Origin: Spodoptera frugiperda
Taxonomy: Eukaryota > Arthropoda > Insecta > Lepidoptera > Noctuidae
Assembly (NCBI RefSeq): GCF_023101765.2
Contig: NC_064233.1
Coordinates: forward strand, 1,674,001 to 1,738,000
DNA: 64,000 bases
Direction of reading: 5' to 3'
In this document: positions 10,901 through 20,190 of the stretch, one piece after another
Layout: every line of letters begins with the position of its first letter
Position numbering within the stretch: position 1 is the stretch's first letter
Notes under the pieces: model-generated
The model's database searches: none
What the model was told of the DNA's origin: nothing
What the model saw: the letters and a program-made list of their open reading frames with translations, nothing else
Translations under genes and position numbers: made by a program

Positions 10901-12715
10901 AATTGGTCAGACGAGCAGCCATCGATGACTACTCGAATTGACCGATCCCTCAGGAAGTCTGCAATCCATTTGCACAGATCAGCGGGAAGTCCATATGCAG
11001 GAAGCTTGCCGATAAAATATTTATTCACAATTCACATCACATGAATGGTCCATAGCAGTCCACTGCTGGACTATATGGGCCAATGCCTAGCCTTAAACGA
11101 GGGGTTTGCCATAATCTCCATGCTTGGCAAGCGGATTGGAGATAACAGTTAAATAATTATACTAACTAAACTTCAACTACTCAAAATGTTATGCTGTATC
11201 TATAGCTTTCGATATTTCTATGCCTAATAAACTTTTATTTATATTACCATGACATTACTATATTTATATGAAGCAAGAAATAAATATTTATGTATAGTTT
11301 TCAATAACATAAGCGTTCCACAGGGTTCACTATTGGGTAAACGACAGTTTCCAATACTGCGACAATAATCCAGTACCGCAGGAAGTTAGGCAGTTGTCCC
11401 ACCAACGGCGAGAAAACGACTAACTATCGGCTATTTTCTCGCTCAAGAAACGTACAATAGATATACTTTCCGTGTAAACAAAAGAGATGCATATACAAAT
11501 AGTTGATCGCCGACTGTTCACACTGCCGGCGAGTGCTCGCTTCACTAGTTTGTCGCTGAGCGACAAGAGCTATGAAAGATAACACTCGCTCGGCGACACT
11601 CGCCAAGCGATTAGAACTTACGCCAGAGAACAACCAGTGGTCATTTTACAGTGCGTATCGTACTGATGCGAGTAATCGCCCGCCTCACTCGCACACTCGC
11701 TTATAGCTGAGCTACACAAATATCGGAACTATGCACTCGCGCCACGCGTCTCGCTAACTCGTTGCTAGTTCTAGCTCTACTCGCTACTCGTTAATCGTTG
11801 CCGGTGGGACAACTGCCTAATACTGGGTCCTACACGATTGTTTTCAATGTTTTTTATAGTTTTCATTTCCAATTGTACATAGTAAAACCTAATAGTAATC
11901 TTTATGTATTATAGATATTATTATTTATATTGTCAACATTTCTATATATTTTTACTATCTTTAAACAATAGCAGGGTGTGCCTCAAGGCTCGATATTGGG
12001 ACCAATCTATATTATGGTTATTGTATCGTGCACAGAACGGGTTCGAGGCGGGCGGTAGGTTCGAGGGGCTGGCGCAGACGCTGCTGCCCCCCGCGCCGCC
12101 CGGCGTGCCCCCCTCCCCCGCGCACCTCGCCGCCATACAGCCGCACCAAGTGCTGTGAGTATCGCTTCAACATTTATTCTTCGCTATAACATTTCAGTAT
12201 TCGGGCGTATGAGAATTATGTGTAATACACATAATACTCTACCATAGCCTGATCAACATACACAATTTGTATGTTGATCAGGCTATGTGAATACTGAAAT
12301 GTTACTCAATTTTAAGTTGTACTTAAATATCGTGCTATCTCTGTCATTTTATAAAGAATTGATAGGGACAGAACTAGTTTTGAGAGTGTCTTAAAATTGA
12401 GTAGCGTTTGAGTATTCGGACAATAGAATTGTAAGTTGCTATAGAAGTTAAGTATATAATTATAAACAAAATGTCAAAAATCCCTATTGATACCACTTTT
12501 GCCAAAAAAGAAAAAATTCTATACTTTTTTTTTTTAAATGACAAAAATAGTATTTGATTTCTCTTCCTCAGTGATTTTGTACGAGATAATTGATTTCCAT
12601 CAATATTATATCAGCCACATCCCCTGCCTCACAAAATCCTCTCCCACTCCCCCCAATGAGTTATAGACCGGTGAGAATTGACATATTCCCCTTTACAATT
12701 TCCAGGTGGCGCTAA
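1969..12715 (+). CDS. DAZAP2: DAZ-associated protein 2-like, complete (6 coding exons, 169 aa)
   Basis: Exons: 1969-1984, 7744-7836, 8338-8468, 9230-9370, 12036-12154, 12706-12715. Splice phases agree at every junction and all introns are GT..AG. The sum is 510 nt, 169 aa plus TAA, close to the 168 aa of human DAZAP2. The protein begins MADKK and is rich in Pro, Gly, Ala and Tyr. It has a PPPY motif at residues 60-63 (a WW-domain/NEDD4 ligand type), a YPVQYYPYYP stretch around 101-110, and a C-terminal NGFEAGGRF block then PPAPPGVPP and PAHLAAIQ. This order matches DAZAP2 (GGYDAGARF, PPPPPGCPP, AQLAVMQ). DAZAP2 is a small adaptor/prion-like proline-rich protein binding WW- and SH3-type partners and RNA-related proteins. 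The C-terminal end is uncertain: the family usually continues with a basic and Gly-rich tail, but here the best donor (GTGAGT at 12155) joins a 10-nt terminal exon giving Leu-Trp-Arg-stop. A weaker donor at 12150 would instead keep frame into a 24-codon tail ending at TGA 12778-12780. Confidence 0.75.
1985..7743 (+). other. DAZAP2 intron 1
   Basis: A 5.8-kb AT-rich intron bounded by GTATTT and TTGTTGCAG. It contains a GC-rich island (3355-3565), a hairpin at 4991-5037 (arms AATTGGCAATAAC), a 57-bp hairpin at 6906-6962 with TTTGGTAGGC arms, an AAGATGGCGGC motif at 6557-6567 and a GC-rich stretch at 7025-7110. None of the open frames here has coding features, so no gene is called. Confidence 0.55.
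3355..3565. promoter_or_regulatory. GC-rich island inside DAZAP2 intron 1
   Basis: GC- and CpG-rich block in an AT-rich intron. It has CCACGCCCCCTCCCGC (GC-box/KLF-like on the - strand, GGGGGCGTGG), a long pyrimidine run followed by CTACAG and then CGCGCG-rich DNA. It could be an internal promoter, an enhancer or an unspliced alternative exon. The strong CCCCCCCTCTACAG acceptor-like sequence at about 3494-3507 has no good donor after it. Confidence 0.3.
8081..8219 (+). mobile_element. family 3 LINE-tail/SINE-like repeat (fragment)
   Basis: Contains GATGGTAAGCGCTCG and then GAGGCCGTGGTATCACTCCG followed by the cggctcattcgtgctg block. These are the middle and end of a roughly 300-bp repeat seen in fuller form at 47905-48290 and 61310-61630. 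The fragment lies in DAZAP2 intron 2. Confidence 0.6.
8492..8625 (+). mobile_element. family 3 repeat, jockey-tail subtype (fragment)
   Basis: Carries GGATCACCTGATGGTAAGC, then CCCATGTACATCGCAACACC and the GGAAATACCGCCGA block near 8593-8606. This subtype is the 3' end of a Jockey-like LINE (compare 43215-43440). It starts only about 25 bp after the DAZAP2 exon 3 donor at 8469. Confidence 0.6.
8835..9010 (+). mobile_element. half of MITE family A followed by family 3 repeat fragment
   Basis: 8835-8905 matches the right half of family A (ACGCGCTCTCGTTTCG, then CGTAAACAAACTTG and AAGGGTAC). At 8912-9005 a family 3 copy follows (GGAACACCTGATGGTAA, then AACACCTGTAACATCAGAGG). Both lie in DAZAP2 intron 3. 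Confidence 0.55.
9528..9721 (+). mobile_element. tRNA-derived SINE, family 1
   Basis: The 5' part looks like a tRNA with an A-box-like GGCGTGGTGGCTAGGCAACTG and a B-box GGGTTCGATTCCCG. It is followed by a shared body (TTTGTGTGGTCCACAGATTG, GTAAACGCACCCACGAC) and an A-tail at about 9712-9721. Other copies are at 28915-29105, 45086-45235 (+), and 39054-39155, 39245-39411, 47325-47510, 50735-50860, 59985-60185 (-). This is the most complete copy, in DAZAP2 intron 4. Confidence 0.8.
9866..11030 (-). mobile_element. 5'-truncated Jockey-type non-LTR retrotransposon
   Basis: A poly(T) run at 9869-9890 on the + strand is the A-tail of a - strand element. The 3' UTR includes the reverse complement of CACCTGATGGTAAGTG, and the coding part runs to the truncated 5' end near 11030. 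It lies antisense in DAZAP2 intron 4. 3'-end fragments of the same family are at 39412-39625, 50608-50725, 50995-51330 and 58738-58948. Confidence 0.85.
9949..11028 (-). CDS. reverse transcriptase C-terminal half (LINE ORF2 fragment)
   Basis: Open frame of about 359 codons without interruption. It begins inside the RT domain: GVPQGSVLSATLF at about residues 48-60 (RT motif B/4), then GYADDS at about 73-78 (catalytic YADD). It continues with the thumb region HLELLGVTL, then LYQAQVRSCMEYCSHLW, ending ...EWNSLPESVFPDGYNLGVFK and a short basic tail. These are typical of Jockey-clade ORF2 C-termini. The N-terminal endonuclease and first RT blocks are missing, so it is not autonomous, yet the frame is intact, which suggests a recent insertion. 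The enzyme would copy element RNA at the target site. Confidence 0.85.
   Translation of the reverse strand: MNKYFIGKLPAYGLPADLCKWIADFLRDRSIRVVIDGCSSDQFGINAGVPQGSVLSATLFLLHINDLLKPGIFGYADDSTVVERYVSDARTSGTQIQSLRESMVERLNSSLKAVSDWGDANLVKFNATKTQACLFSAKRSQFPLAPTFRNVSVPVSDHLELLGVTLSPTLNFGSYIESKAHLAGRKLGILSKVRRYFTPEQLLSLYQAQVRSCMEYCSHLWDGSAKCQLDALEHIERRAKKLINDDALVEARLQSLEHRRKVASLSVFYRIHFGECAGELHNLIPPSPFHHRTTRQSARRHRFMVDIPPTRTKRFASSFLVRTAREWNSLPESVFPDGYNLGVFKARVNRLLMGRRAPS
11031..11150 (+). repeat. 'GTCCACTGCTGGAC' lepidopteran repeat fragment
   Basis: Contains AGCAGTCCACTGCTGGAC, a GCCTAGCC-like segment and GGCAAGCGGATTGGAGAT. This word order is common to a dispersed lepidopteran retroelement tail. 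A second, more diverged copy is at 54190-54370 (GTGGCCACTGTTGACTAAAG and CTCAATGCGGGTTGGCGA). Confidence 0.5.
11312..11340 (+). pseudogene. reverse transcriptase motif fragment (VPQGSLLG)
   Basis: The + strand reads Ser-Val-Pro-Gln-Gly-Ser-Leu-Leu-Gly, the RT motif of non-LTR elements, and then breaks. The continuation (Leu-Gly-Pro-Thr-Arg-Leu-Phe) resumes at about 11821, so the relic is split by the element at 11385-11823. It is only a short remnant. Confidence 0.5.
11385..11823. mobile_element. MITE with TTAGGCAGTTGTCCCACC inverted repeats
   Basis: The left end TTAGGCAGTTGTCCCACC lies near 11385-11403, and its reverse complement GGTGGGACAACTGCCTAA at 11804-11821. The interior is rich in CACTCGC/GCGAGTG words and has no long ORF. 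It interrupts a reverse transcriptase relic. A clear target-site duplication was not seen, so superfamily is not assigned. Confidence 0.65.
11980..12020 (+). pseudogene. reverse transcriptase motif fragment next to DAZAP2 exon 5
   Basis: Reads Gln-Gly-Val-Pro-Gln-Gly-Ser-Ile-Leu-Gly-Pro-Ile-Tyr on the + strand, the classical GVPQGSILGP motif of LINE RTs. It ends about 15-20 bp before the acceptor of DAZAP2 exon 5 (12034-12035). A LINE relic therefore forms the branch-point/polypyrimidine area of this intron. Confidence 0.6.
12187..12420. mobile_element. foldback MITE in DAZAP2 intron 5
   Basis: Nested inverted repeats: AACATTTCAGTATTC (about 12188-12202) pairs with GAATACTGAAATGTT (about 12288-12302). 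Inside, CATAGCCTGATCAACATAC pairs with GTATGTTGATCAGGCTATG around a tiny loop. A second pair, ACTCAATTTTAAG/CTTAAAATTGAGT, flanks 12304-12405. The element is non-coding. Confidence 0.7.
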
Positions 12716-12924
12716 ACAAGGCCGCGGTAGCTAGCCCGACGTCGGAGATCGCCCGCAATACACATGCCTTACTCCAGTGAGTGAACACTACCTCACTCAC
12801 TCACTACACTCACTCAGTGAGGCGACTGATCACTCATTCCCAAACACTACTCAAATCACTGATTTATTTATAAGTTATTTTTTATCTTATAAAATTGTCG
12901 GTTTTTCAACGAAAATTTCTTCAT

Positions 12925-13013
12925 ATCCGGCAACGCACTTGTAACGCCTCTGGTGTTGCGGGTGTCTATAGACGATGCGGATTGCTTACCATCAGGTGAT
13001 CTGCTCGTTTGCC
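12925..13013 (-). mobile_element. family 3 repeat fragment
   Basis: The - strand reads the CACCTGATGGTAAGCAATCC head followed by the CCATAGACACCCGCAACACC analogue and CAAGTGCGTTGCCGG. It is a short copy in the DAZAP2 3' region. Confidence 0.6.
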
Positions 13014-13078
13014 AAATATTAAAGTTAAATCAACAGTTTCATAGGTACAAAATAGCTTATAATAAATGCTGGTTAAAC

Positions 13079-13198
13079 TGCCGTATTCAGAGACATTTAA
13101 TGATTACTTAAACTATTCCTTAGTAACGATTTTGTATCGAAAACAATTGCTAAGGACTGGGTTAAGTAACCATTAAATGAATCTTTAAGTACAGCGGT
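13079..13198. mobile_element. palindromic MITE, family B
   Basis: About 120 bp, nearly a perfect inverted repeat: CAGAGACATTTAATGATTAC..., centre TTTTGTATCGAAAACAATTG, then GGTTAAGTAACCATTAAATG. Other copies are at 16421-16540, 52628-52746, a partial at 41577-41660, and one cut by the window end at 63955-64000. Confidence 0.7.
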
Positions 13199-13529
13199 AG
13201 GAAAATAGAATACAGACATGGTTTCTTATTCTATGGGTCAAGCATTTATACGTTTAAATCAGTGATTTTAAAACAAAAAGTGAATAAATAAATAGGATTT
13301 GTTTCAAATGAAAGTAAACTTTATAGTAATAATTATAACGTTCATAATATCACGAGTATTGTTGTTCGAAATATGTGGTTGCTATATATGTGTTGTAGAT
13401 TTAATATATATAGGTTATATATATAACATTAGTTATACATAGTTAAACAAAACAGTCGCCTCACTATATATTCTGTGATTTTACAAAAAATCTACGGGGA
13501 ACGAGTTATTTGTACGTAAAAATGTACTT

Positions 13530-14010
13530 TTATTATAATTTCCTGTAAAATTTATTTATTTATACAAACGAATATAATATAATTATATGTAGTTATGAAT
13601 ATAATTCTCTCATTTAGTTCCTATCAAAATTATCTGTGTATAGATGGCGTGAGCGTAGTTTTAAGACGACTATTCATTGTTTAATGCGATGCTATCGCCT
13701 CTATGATTAAAACTATCTATATTTTTGCCAAATTCAAGATCTGTGGACATAACTACTATAATTATATGTATTTGTATGTTTGTTTGTCTGTGAACAAGTG
13801 TCTTAAGGAAATATATATATGTATAAAGAATATATACGGACAAACTTTACTTATATACAAAATTTCTTTAATATTGGAAAATATCATCAATTGAAATATT
13901 ACTTTATATACTATATTTCCTAAGACAATTGTTCAAGAAATGATAAGTATATATATATATAAATTATAACAATATATATATAACTATAATATATAATTAT
14001 TATATTATAA
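13530..14010. repeat. AT-rich low-complexity region
   Basis: Dominated by A/T with runs of (TA)n at 13381-13432, 13809-13822 and 13945-14010. The open frame here (13703-13894) follows from base composition and is not a gene. Confidence 0.6.
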
Positions 14011-14876
14011 GGGCGTGTCACTACGTCGGTGCCTAGCCTGAATATTGACTGTGATGACGTTTTCACTCGCTAACTTTGCCACCACTGAGAATCGAACCTA
14101 AAACCATCGAATAGGAAAAATCAAGATCTTGATATACAAAATTGAGTCTTATAGCATTAGGAATAAAGTTTAAAAATGATCTGTTATGGAATATGTTTAC
14201 CAAAATGCTCTCTAATTTAGTTTTTACGTCTTATATTATACAAGTAAATCGATCTGAAATTAAAACAAACAGCAAATATTAAGTTTAGTCATAATCCCCA
14301 CACTTGACTATTGACTTGGGGATTATTGATCACCAACAGCTACCTATCAGTAACTTAGCCACAGCTTTTAAAAGCGAAATTCTTTAAAAAATTACCTTAA
14401 ATATGAATAACCGTAATTGTAAATGTGCGTGGTGAAGTCTGCGAGTGTCGATGTAACAGCCGTCGGCTGTCGCAACGCTATAGTATTAATATCGCCGACA
14501 CATGAGTAAGACTAGCTTAGATACGGCGGCGGCTCGGGTAAGCAGAGGTGTATTCTAAATCTACCATATTTTACTTACACGGGTCTTATAAACCTCTACA
14601 AGTACTATAAAGCACTTTTATAAGTCAAAAAAGTGTCTGTCTGTCTGTCAGTCAGTCCTCTAGTTGCTCTATTTGCTCGTTCCAAAGTGTAGATTCCTAT
14701 GGAGAAGAACGAGCAAGAAACTCCATAGGTTACTTGGTTATAGTTGAAACTATTGTCATATATGTATGTGTTAAGCATAACTTTAAAAGTTTAATAATTT
14801 ATTTCAATATAAGAAATCTTTAAAACAAAGCAAATATTTTGGTCTATAAGAGTAATCACTTTTAATAGATTCTAAA

Positions 14877-15026
14877 GACCCTTAGTATGAGTTTTTAAAA
14901 TAATCTAAACGAGAGAGCGGTCGGCGCTTGATTGGTTGGTTTATTACGAGACGGCCAATCAGAGCAGCGACCGCTCTCTCGTTTAGATTATTTTAAACGT
15001 AAAGCAAACTTATACTAAGGGTACTG
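14877..15026. mobile_element. palindromic MITE, family A (full copy)
   Basis: The left arm begins ACCCTTAGTATGAGTTT and contains TAATCTAAACGAGAGAGCGG. The right arm is its reverse complement, ending CTTATACTAAGGGTACTG. The loop contains TTGATTGGTTGGTTTATT. The arms are about 60 bp and almost perfectly complementary in the middle. Confidence 0.8.
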
Positions 15027-15221
15027 ATTGGCGCTACGTGAATAATACTGACATACAGACAAATTAATATATTACAAAAAGGGGGGAATCTTTGCATATC
15101 TCAAATACCGTATTAAGTAGTTCTCGAATCAACTAAATTATTATCTTAAAAATAAATTCTTCAGTTTTAATACCTTATGCTTATAATCATAAGGTTAAAA
15201 ATCCCAAAATGTGAGGTGACG

Positions 15222-15390
15222 CACAATTTATCAGAGGGGCCGCCGCCGCGATTAGTTATTATAAATAAATAAATAAAAAATATAAACAAAGCGGTTGTGC
15301 GTGACGCGAGTGAGAATGAGTGAGCGAGACGGACATATTTCTGTTTGTTACGTTTGTAAGGGGCGTGGCCGGGGGCGGGGTTATCAGGAA
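15222..15390. promoter_or_regulatory. GC-box-bearing block in the DAZAP2-Gad1 gap
   Basis: CpG-rich words (GGGGCCGCCGCCGCGATT, TGACGCGAGTGAG) surround an AT-rich core, ending in GGGGCGTGGCCGGGGGCGGG at 15360-15379, a pair of GC-box/KLF-like sites. There is no ORF. A cis-regulatory or unannotated promoter role is inference only. Confidence 0.3.
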
Positions 15391-15884
15391 GTTACTGAAA
15401 TATTATTAAAATAGTAGATTTTTAAGGAAAATGTGTTTGAGAATGTCCATTTTGCGTGTTGAACAGACTATTTGAAATTCTATTGGAAAATAAAGTATTA
15501 AAACGTAATTGTTAGTTCCCTGCCTACGACCCTACGAACGCGGCGCAATGATATAATATGTATATTTCAGCATGGTACGGTAGTTTAAATCCAAACTCGT
15601 TTATTCGTTCGACTGCCATTTTCTTACATGGCAACACTAAACGAGTGTTGCCACTTAAAACAAAAAAAAAACAGTATTTTTGAAAATACAAAAATAAAAT
15701 ATTCTTGAAAAATATTTTTACTATACAATGCCAAATATTGTGTTGGCAATACTCGTGTTCAGTGTTGCCATGTGTGAATATTAAATGAACCGTTAGGTGT
15801 ATATTTGGAAAGACTTTGGTTTGTAAGCTTGGTTCGTTGTAGACGGATGGAAGAATCTCAATTTATTATTATTTATATCGAGGA

Positions 15885-16224
15885 AGAGACATTACAACTT
15901 ATATTTAGACAGACTACAATACAATATGTATAAAAGACGCATTTTACTACAAATATTGAGATAAGTAAATGCGTTGCTAAAACTAAAAAAATCGGTTCAC
16001 AAAAACCTCCTCCTTTTTTGAAGTCGGTAATGAACGATACTTAACTAGAAAATAAAATAAAGATTTATAAACAAGAGTAAATAAGTGATTTATTATCCAA
16101 ACACAATATTATATGTATCAAAAGCATTGAAAAAGTTAAAAACTTGATACATATACTATTATAATATATCTCTTATATTGAACGGTAGTCTGGTCCGAAC
16201 TATAAGTTGTAATGTCTCATTCCT
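15885..16224. mobile_element. inverted-repeat element of about 340 bp
   Basis: The left end GAGACATTACAACTTATA followed by TTTAGACAGACTAC pairs with the right end, whose reverse complement is GAGACATTACAACTTATA then GTTCGGACCAGACTAC. The interior is AT-rich and includes a second small inverted pair (TATGTATCAAA.../...TTGATACATA). It is a non-coding MITE-like element. Confidence 0.6.
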
Positions 16225-16420
16225 ACATGTCACTAGCAGTTTGTCTCATACATCAGTACAATCTGTTTTAAAATTACACATCCAAATATGTAGGAATCTC
16301 TGTAATACATAATACTGGACTATTTTCAATTATTAGTTCAACATATTCGAAAAAAAAAATATTGTAATACTTGAAGTTGAATAGAATTGCTATTTTGACC
16401 AACCTCACCTAAACTATTAA

Positions 16421-16540
16421 CTGCCGCACTTATAGCCATTTAATGATTACTTAAAACTATTCCTTAGTAACAATTTTGTATCGAAAACAATTGCTAAGGG
16501 TTAGGTTAAGTAATCATTAAATTACTCTGAGTACGGTGGT
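16421..16540. mobile_element. palindromic MITE, family B
   Basis: Same structure as 13079-13198: CATTTAATGATTACTTAAAA, centre GTATCGAAAACAATTGCTAA, then GGTTAAGTAATCATTAAAT and CTGAGTACGG. Confidence 0.7.
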
Positions 16541-19500
16541 AACTGAGAGTTATATAGAGTGACGTAGCATCTAAACTAGACCCTAACTTAAACTGTTAGG
16601 TGTCACTTAAAGACCGGTAAAAACCACAACGTTGTTAAAAGGTCACCTATCTTAGCTTATCCTTAAAATTTAGGTGATGTTGGTGAAAATAAGCATACGT
16701 CTATTGAATTTTAAGTCTAAATTCGATAATGATAAAGTCTATAATGAGTTTTGTAAGCGTAATGCAGTAATTATTGTACTATTTTTCAACTTAAGTCAGT
16801 GTTTCCTACATTTTAAATAGAACATCGGAGCGTAGCGGGACCTTACAGTTGACTGACAAAAATATGTATATACAAGGAATTATCTTAGAAGAAAAAATGA
16901 TTAAATTGTCAAAAGTATTTAAAAAATTACGTATTTTTGTCTGCAACTGTATTTTGAACATTAATTTCGAATCTACATTCCCCGTTACGCTTCTATTCTC
17001 TCAAAAATAAGAAAATTTTCTCAAAATATAAGCTGACAGTGTTACAAGCACTAAAATAAACCGAATTCAATGATTATTTTTTCGAAAATAATGTTATGAA
17101 GTTCAAATGATGAATTTTAAGCATTTTGTTATGCGTTTAAAATGATATCGATGTGAATGTTACAGTTATTCGCGAATTTATTAACACTTGTATATGTAGG
17201 AAGGAAATAGAGAAAAAACATTACATATTTTCCTAATTATTACTTGATCGTTCGGATATTTGACAACCGGCTATCAGTTTTACCAGCCCAATGTTCTAAT
17301 GTCTCTCTGTAGATACTATGGTTGCGCCACTAGTCAGATGGCCAGTTTTAATAATGATTACTGCCAGGCTACTGAGGAACACAACACAAAAAAAGTAAGA
17401 GGCGCTATGAAGTGTTTGCCTAGCACTCTTTAGGTACAATCCCCCTCTTGATTACTGCTCATACTAGTTTTAATACACTTCGCGAGTAACTGTCTACATT
17501 ACACCAGATACGTTATTTTAATGTGAGATTCTTAGGCAACTATGGAATTATATTGTTGTGGGGCGATCTGACCATGTGTGCCCAAACGATCTTGCCTACA
17601 GTATCTTTGAAATGAAGCATATCCATTAGTAATGTTTGTTTTAAAGACGTCGTTGGGCGATGGTCTCCTTGCCTCGAACAATGGCCCGGCCGTGGGCGCG
17701 ATCTTTTGTACTAGTTTATATATTGAGCCTTTTTGATTATATTGCATTTTTTGTTGATTAAATCATGTTATTTGATTGTCGTAGCGACGGAGCGAGTGTC
17801 ACGGCTCCTGTTAGTGATTGCACTTGCCAAATATGTTTTCAAAACATTGACTTTCAAAGCATTTTTTATTCGGACTCGAAATGTAATGTGTTTGTGGAAT
17901 CACTAACACGACCGTAGGAGAGTACCCACTGTGGTAGTTTTATATTCCCGGAGAGAGGGACCAGAGGGCGTTCGATGTCTTGGTGAGGCCTATCATGTAT
18001 CACACGTGGTACTTGTGGCCATCACGACATGCGAGCCATTGATTAAAATGAATTTTTGTTTCCAAAACCCAACTTGCAAGTTGAGCATCTCATGCCATCT
18101 TCACACCAAGAGATATAGTCCAACTGACTCGGTGGACTGCATTTTATTTTTTATTTTTACTCTGGTAACACTGTATCGTTCGATTATATCTCTGGTGTGG
18201 CCAGCGCTAAAGTTGAAATTTTATCTTATACAATTGTAATATTTATCTGTGTTACTTATAAAATTTATTGACAAAAAACGATGTTTTGACTATAAACGAA
18301 TGTCAGTATCCAATGAATTCGAATTTAATCGATTAAAATGAATTGTAAACTTCTTTTTAGAAGTCGATTAACTTTTTTGATAAATTAAATGAAAATCTCA
18401 TCAATTCGTACGATATCAAGATGAATAGTATGATTGTACTAAACAAATCAATTTCAGCTTCAGCGCGAGAGATGCTCTAATACAACACCTCATAACTTTT
18501 TCATAGAAAATGATATTTTATTGTTTTAAGTCAAAGATACAGTTTTATCAACAACTTTATATAAAACAATGATTTTAAACGTAAAACGGAAGGGACTGCT
18601 GTAATCATTAGTTTGCAAACAAATCTATTTTTAAACCAGAAGAGATGTCTTGATATTTTTAACGAAATGTTCAATAATGCATGTAATGATTATGCAGTCT
18701 CTTCATATTTTCTTGTAATGAGTTATAAGTGAACCCTGGTGGCAAGTATAGTATTGTTCGCGTACTAGTCTAAGTGATACAGCGCAGCGCATGTCTATAT
18801 TTGTCCACGAGGATGCTCCGATATACAGAATGTTAAAATGTTTAGTTAGAACGACTTTGTATGGAAGTCGGCTACGACTCGGGTACATAGTAAGTAAAAG
18901 TGGGTTTTGCTCAAAGTGTGGATCTATATTAGCAAGTCACGTGCAATATATAGCATAATTATTATTTTGTTTCCAATAAAACTATTAAAAATCGATTTTT
19001 TTGTGTTTCTTTTTATTACCTTATACCTTTACATCACACAAAAGAAATGGTCAATGATACTGTAGTTAGAAATAAACCTTCGACTCTCGAGAAGTCGAAC
19101 CTCCTGGTAATTCAAAGTTCTCACGAGGTCCTTAGAAAATCACTTTATATTTCGTAGTAAATTAATACACCTTATACACGTATCCCTGGTTTCTGAAGAT
19201 ACCAGTTATACTGTCACTAACTATCGATTGAATAAAGTTATGGAAAAGAGAAGAGAAGATTTAAAGTTCACCAAAAATTATGACATGACACATCTTACGC
19301 AGTCGCCGCGTCCACTCTATTCCACTCTGGGCTTAGTTACTGCCCATTTCATGGGGGGTCTCAATACACAAAACCCCAGGTCTGGTCAAATACATACAGG
19401 TAGCTTTTTACTAGCTTAATCTAACTAAAGAAGTATTGAAGTTTATTTTTAATATTTGAAAATCTTACAATATCTCAGAATCCTAAAAGACTACTACATG

Positions 19501-19669
19501 TCATGCATATTTTTGTTGATTGACCTTAGCTGTTATGGTACCGTTCATATTCTATGAATTCAGTAAGTTTAAAAGGTAAAACGGCGTTAATATTATTTAT
19601 TTGTTTAAGACCTGTTTCGCCAGCGGATAAGACCCATTAATGACTATTAAACTCCCCAACGCAAACTGC

Positions 19670-19818
19670 ATACAGTAAAACGGGGTGAATGGGGATCGAG
19701 AGGTGAATAGGGACAGAAGAGAGGTGAATAGATACTACGAAGAATTTTCCTATACCTATTCACCCCTCTTCTGTCCCTATTCACCTCTCGATCCCTATTC
19801 ACCCCATTTTACGGTACT
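19670..19818. mobile_element. near-perfect long hairpin (MITE-like)
   Basis: The left arm reads CAGTAAAACGGGGTGAATGG, then GGATCGAGAGGTGAATAGGG and ACAGAAGAGAGGTGAATAG. The right arm (about 19756-19816) is its reverse complement, ending CACCCCATTTTACGGTAC. Arms are about 65 bp with only a few mismatches, the loop is about 15-20 bp, and the motif GGTGAAT is repeated within each arm. Confidence 0.75.
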
Positions 19819-19904
19819 TGTATTTCCACCAACATATAGTCCGATGAATCAAATGTGATGCTCGCTCGACAAATCAAATGATCAAGTCTTTATTGGTGGT
19901 TTTT

Positions 19905-20190
19905 TTCCTGTTTTTTGCTATGATATAAGCCATTGAACGAGCTGACGGTAAGCAATTGTTGCCGCACATGGACACCCGAAACACCAGAGGCGATACAAGT
20001 GCGTTACCGGCCTTTGGGAGTTAGGAATTTAAGGGTTGTTGTAGGAATCTGGAATTGGGAAGGGTTGTAACTGGACCTTCGGTAAGTTCACTTAAACAAC
20101 GCAAGCGTTGTTTCACGTCTGTTTTCGGTGAGGCCGTGGTATCATTCCGGACGAGCCGACCCATTCGTGCTGAAACATGGCTCTCCCACA
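19905..20190 (+). mobile_element. family 3 repeat, nearly full copy
   Basis: Runs from GATATAAGCCATTGAACGAG through GACGGTAAGCAATTG, GACACCCGAAACACCAGAGG, GGGAGTTAGGAATTTAAGGG, GCGTTGTTTCACGTC to GAGGCCGTGGTATCATTCCG and a TAAATAAA tail near 20270. It is about 300 bp, consistent with a SINE or LINE-tail unit. Confidence 0.7.

Larger units (their letters stand above)
12716..19000 (+). other. DAZAP2 3' UTR and downstream AT-rich DNA
   Basis: After the stop there is a (CACT)n-rich stretch at 12780-12835, a family 3 repeat on the - strand (12925-13013), two family B MITEs, a family A MITE and a 340-bp inverted-repeat element. AATAAA signals occur at several points (for example near 13273 and 18976), so the 3' end of the transcript cannot be fixed. 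The open frames at 17532-17747 and 17931-18239 show no family motif and are not called as genes. Confidence 0.45.

Noticed and set aside
13703..13894. 63-codon open frame rich in Ile/Tyr/Lys
   Set aside because: It lies in an AT-rich microsatellite-like region; composition is explained by (TA)n and A/T runs.
17532..18239. Open frames of 71 and 102 codons between DAZAP2 and Gad1
   Set aside because: No conserved motif, no splice or start context; the 102-codon frame is partly hydrophobic by AT-rich composition.
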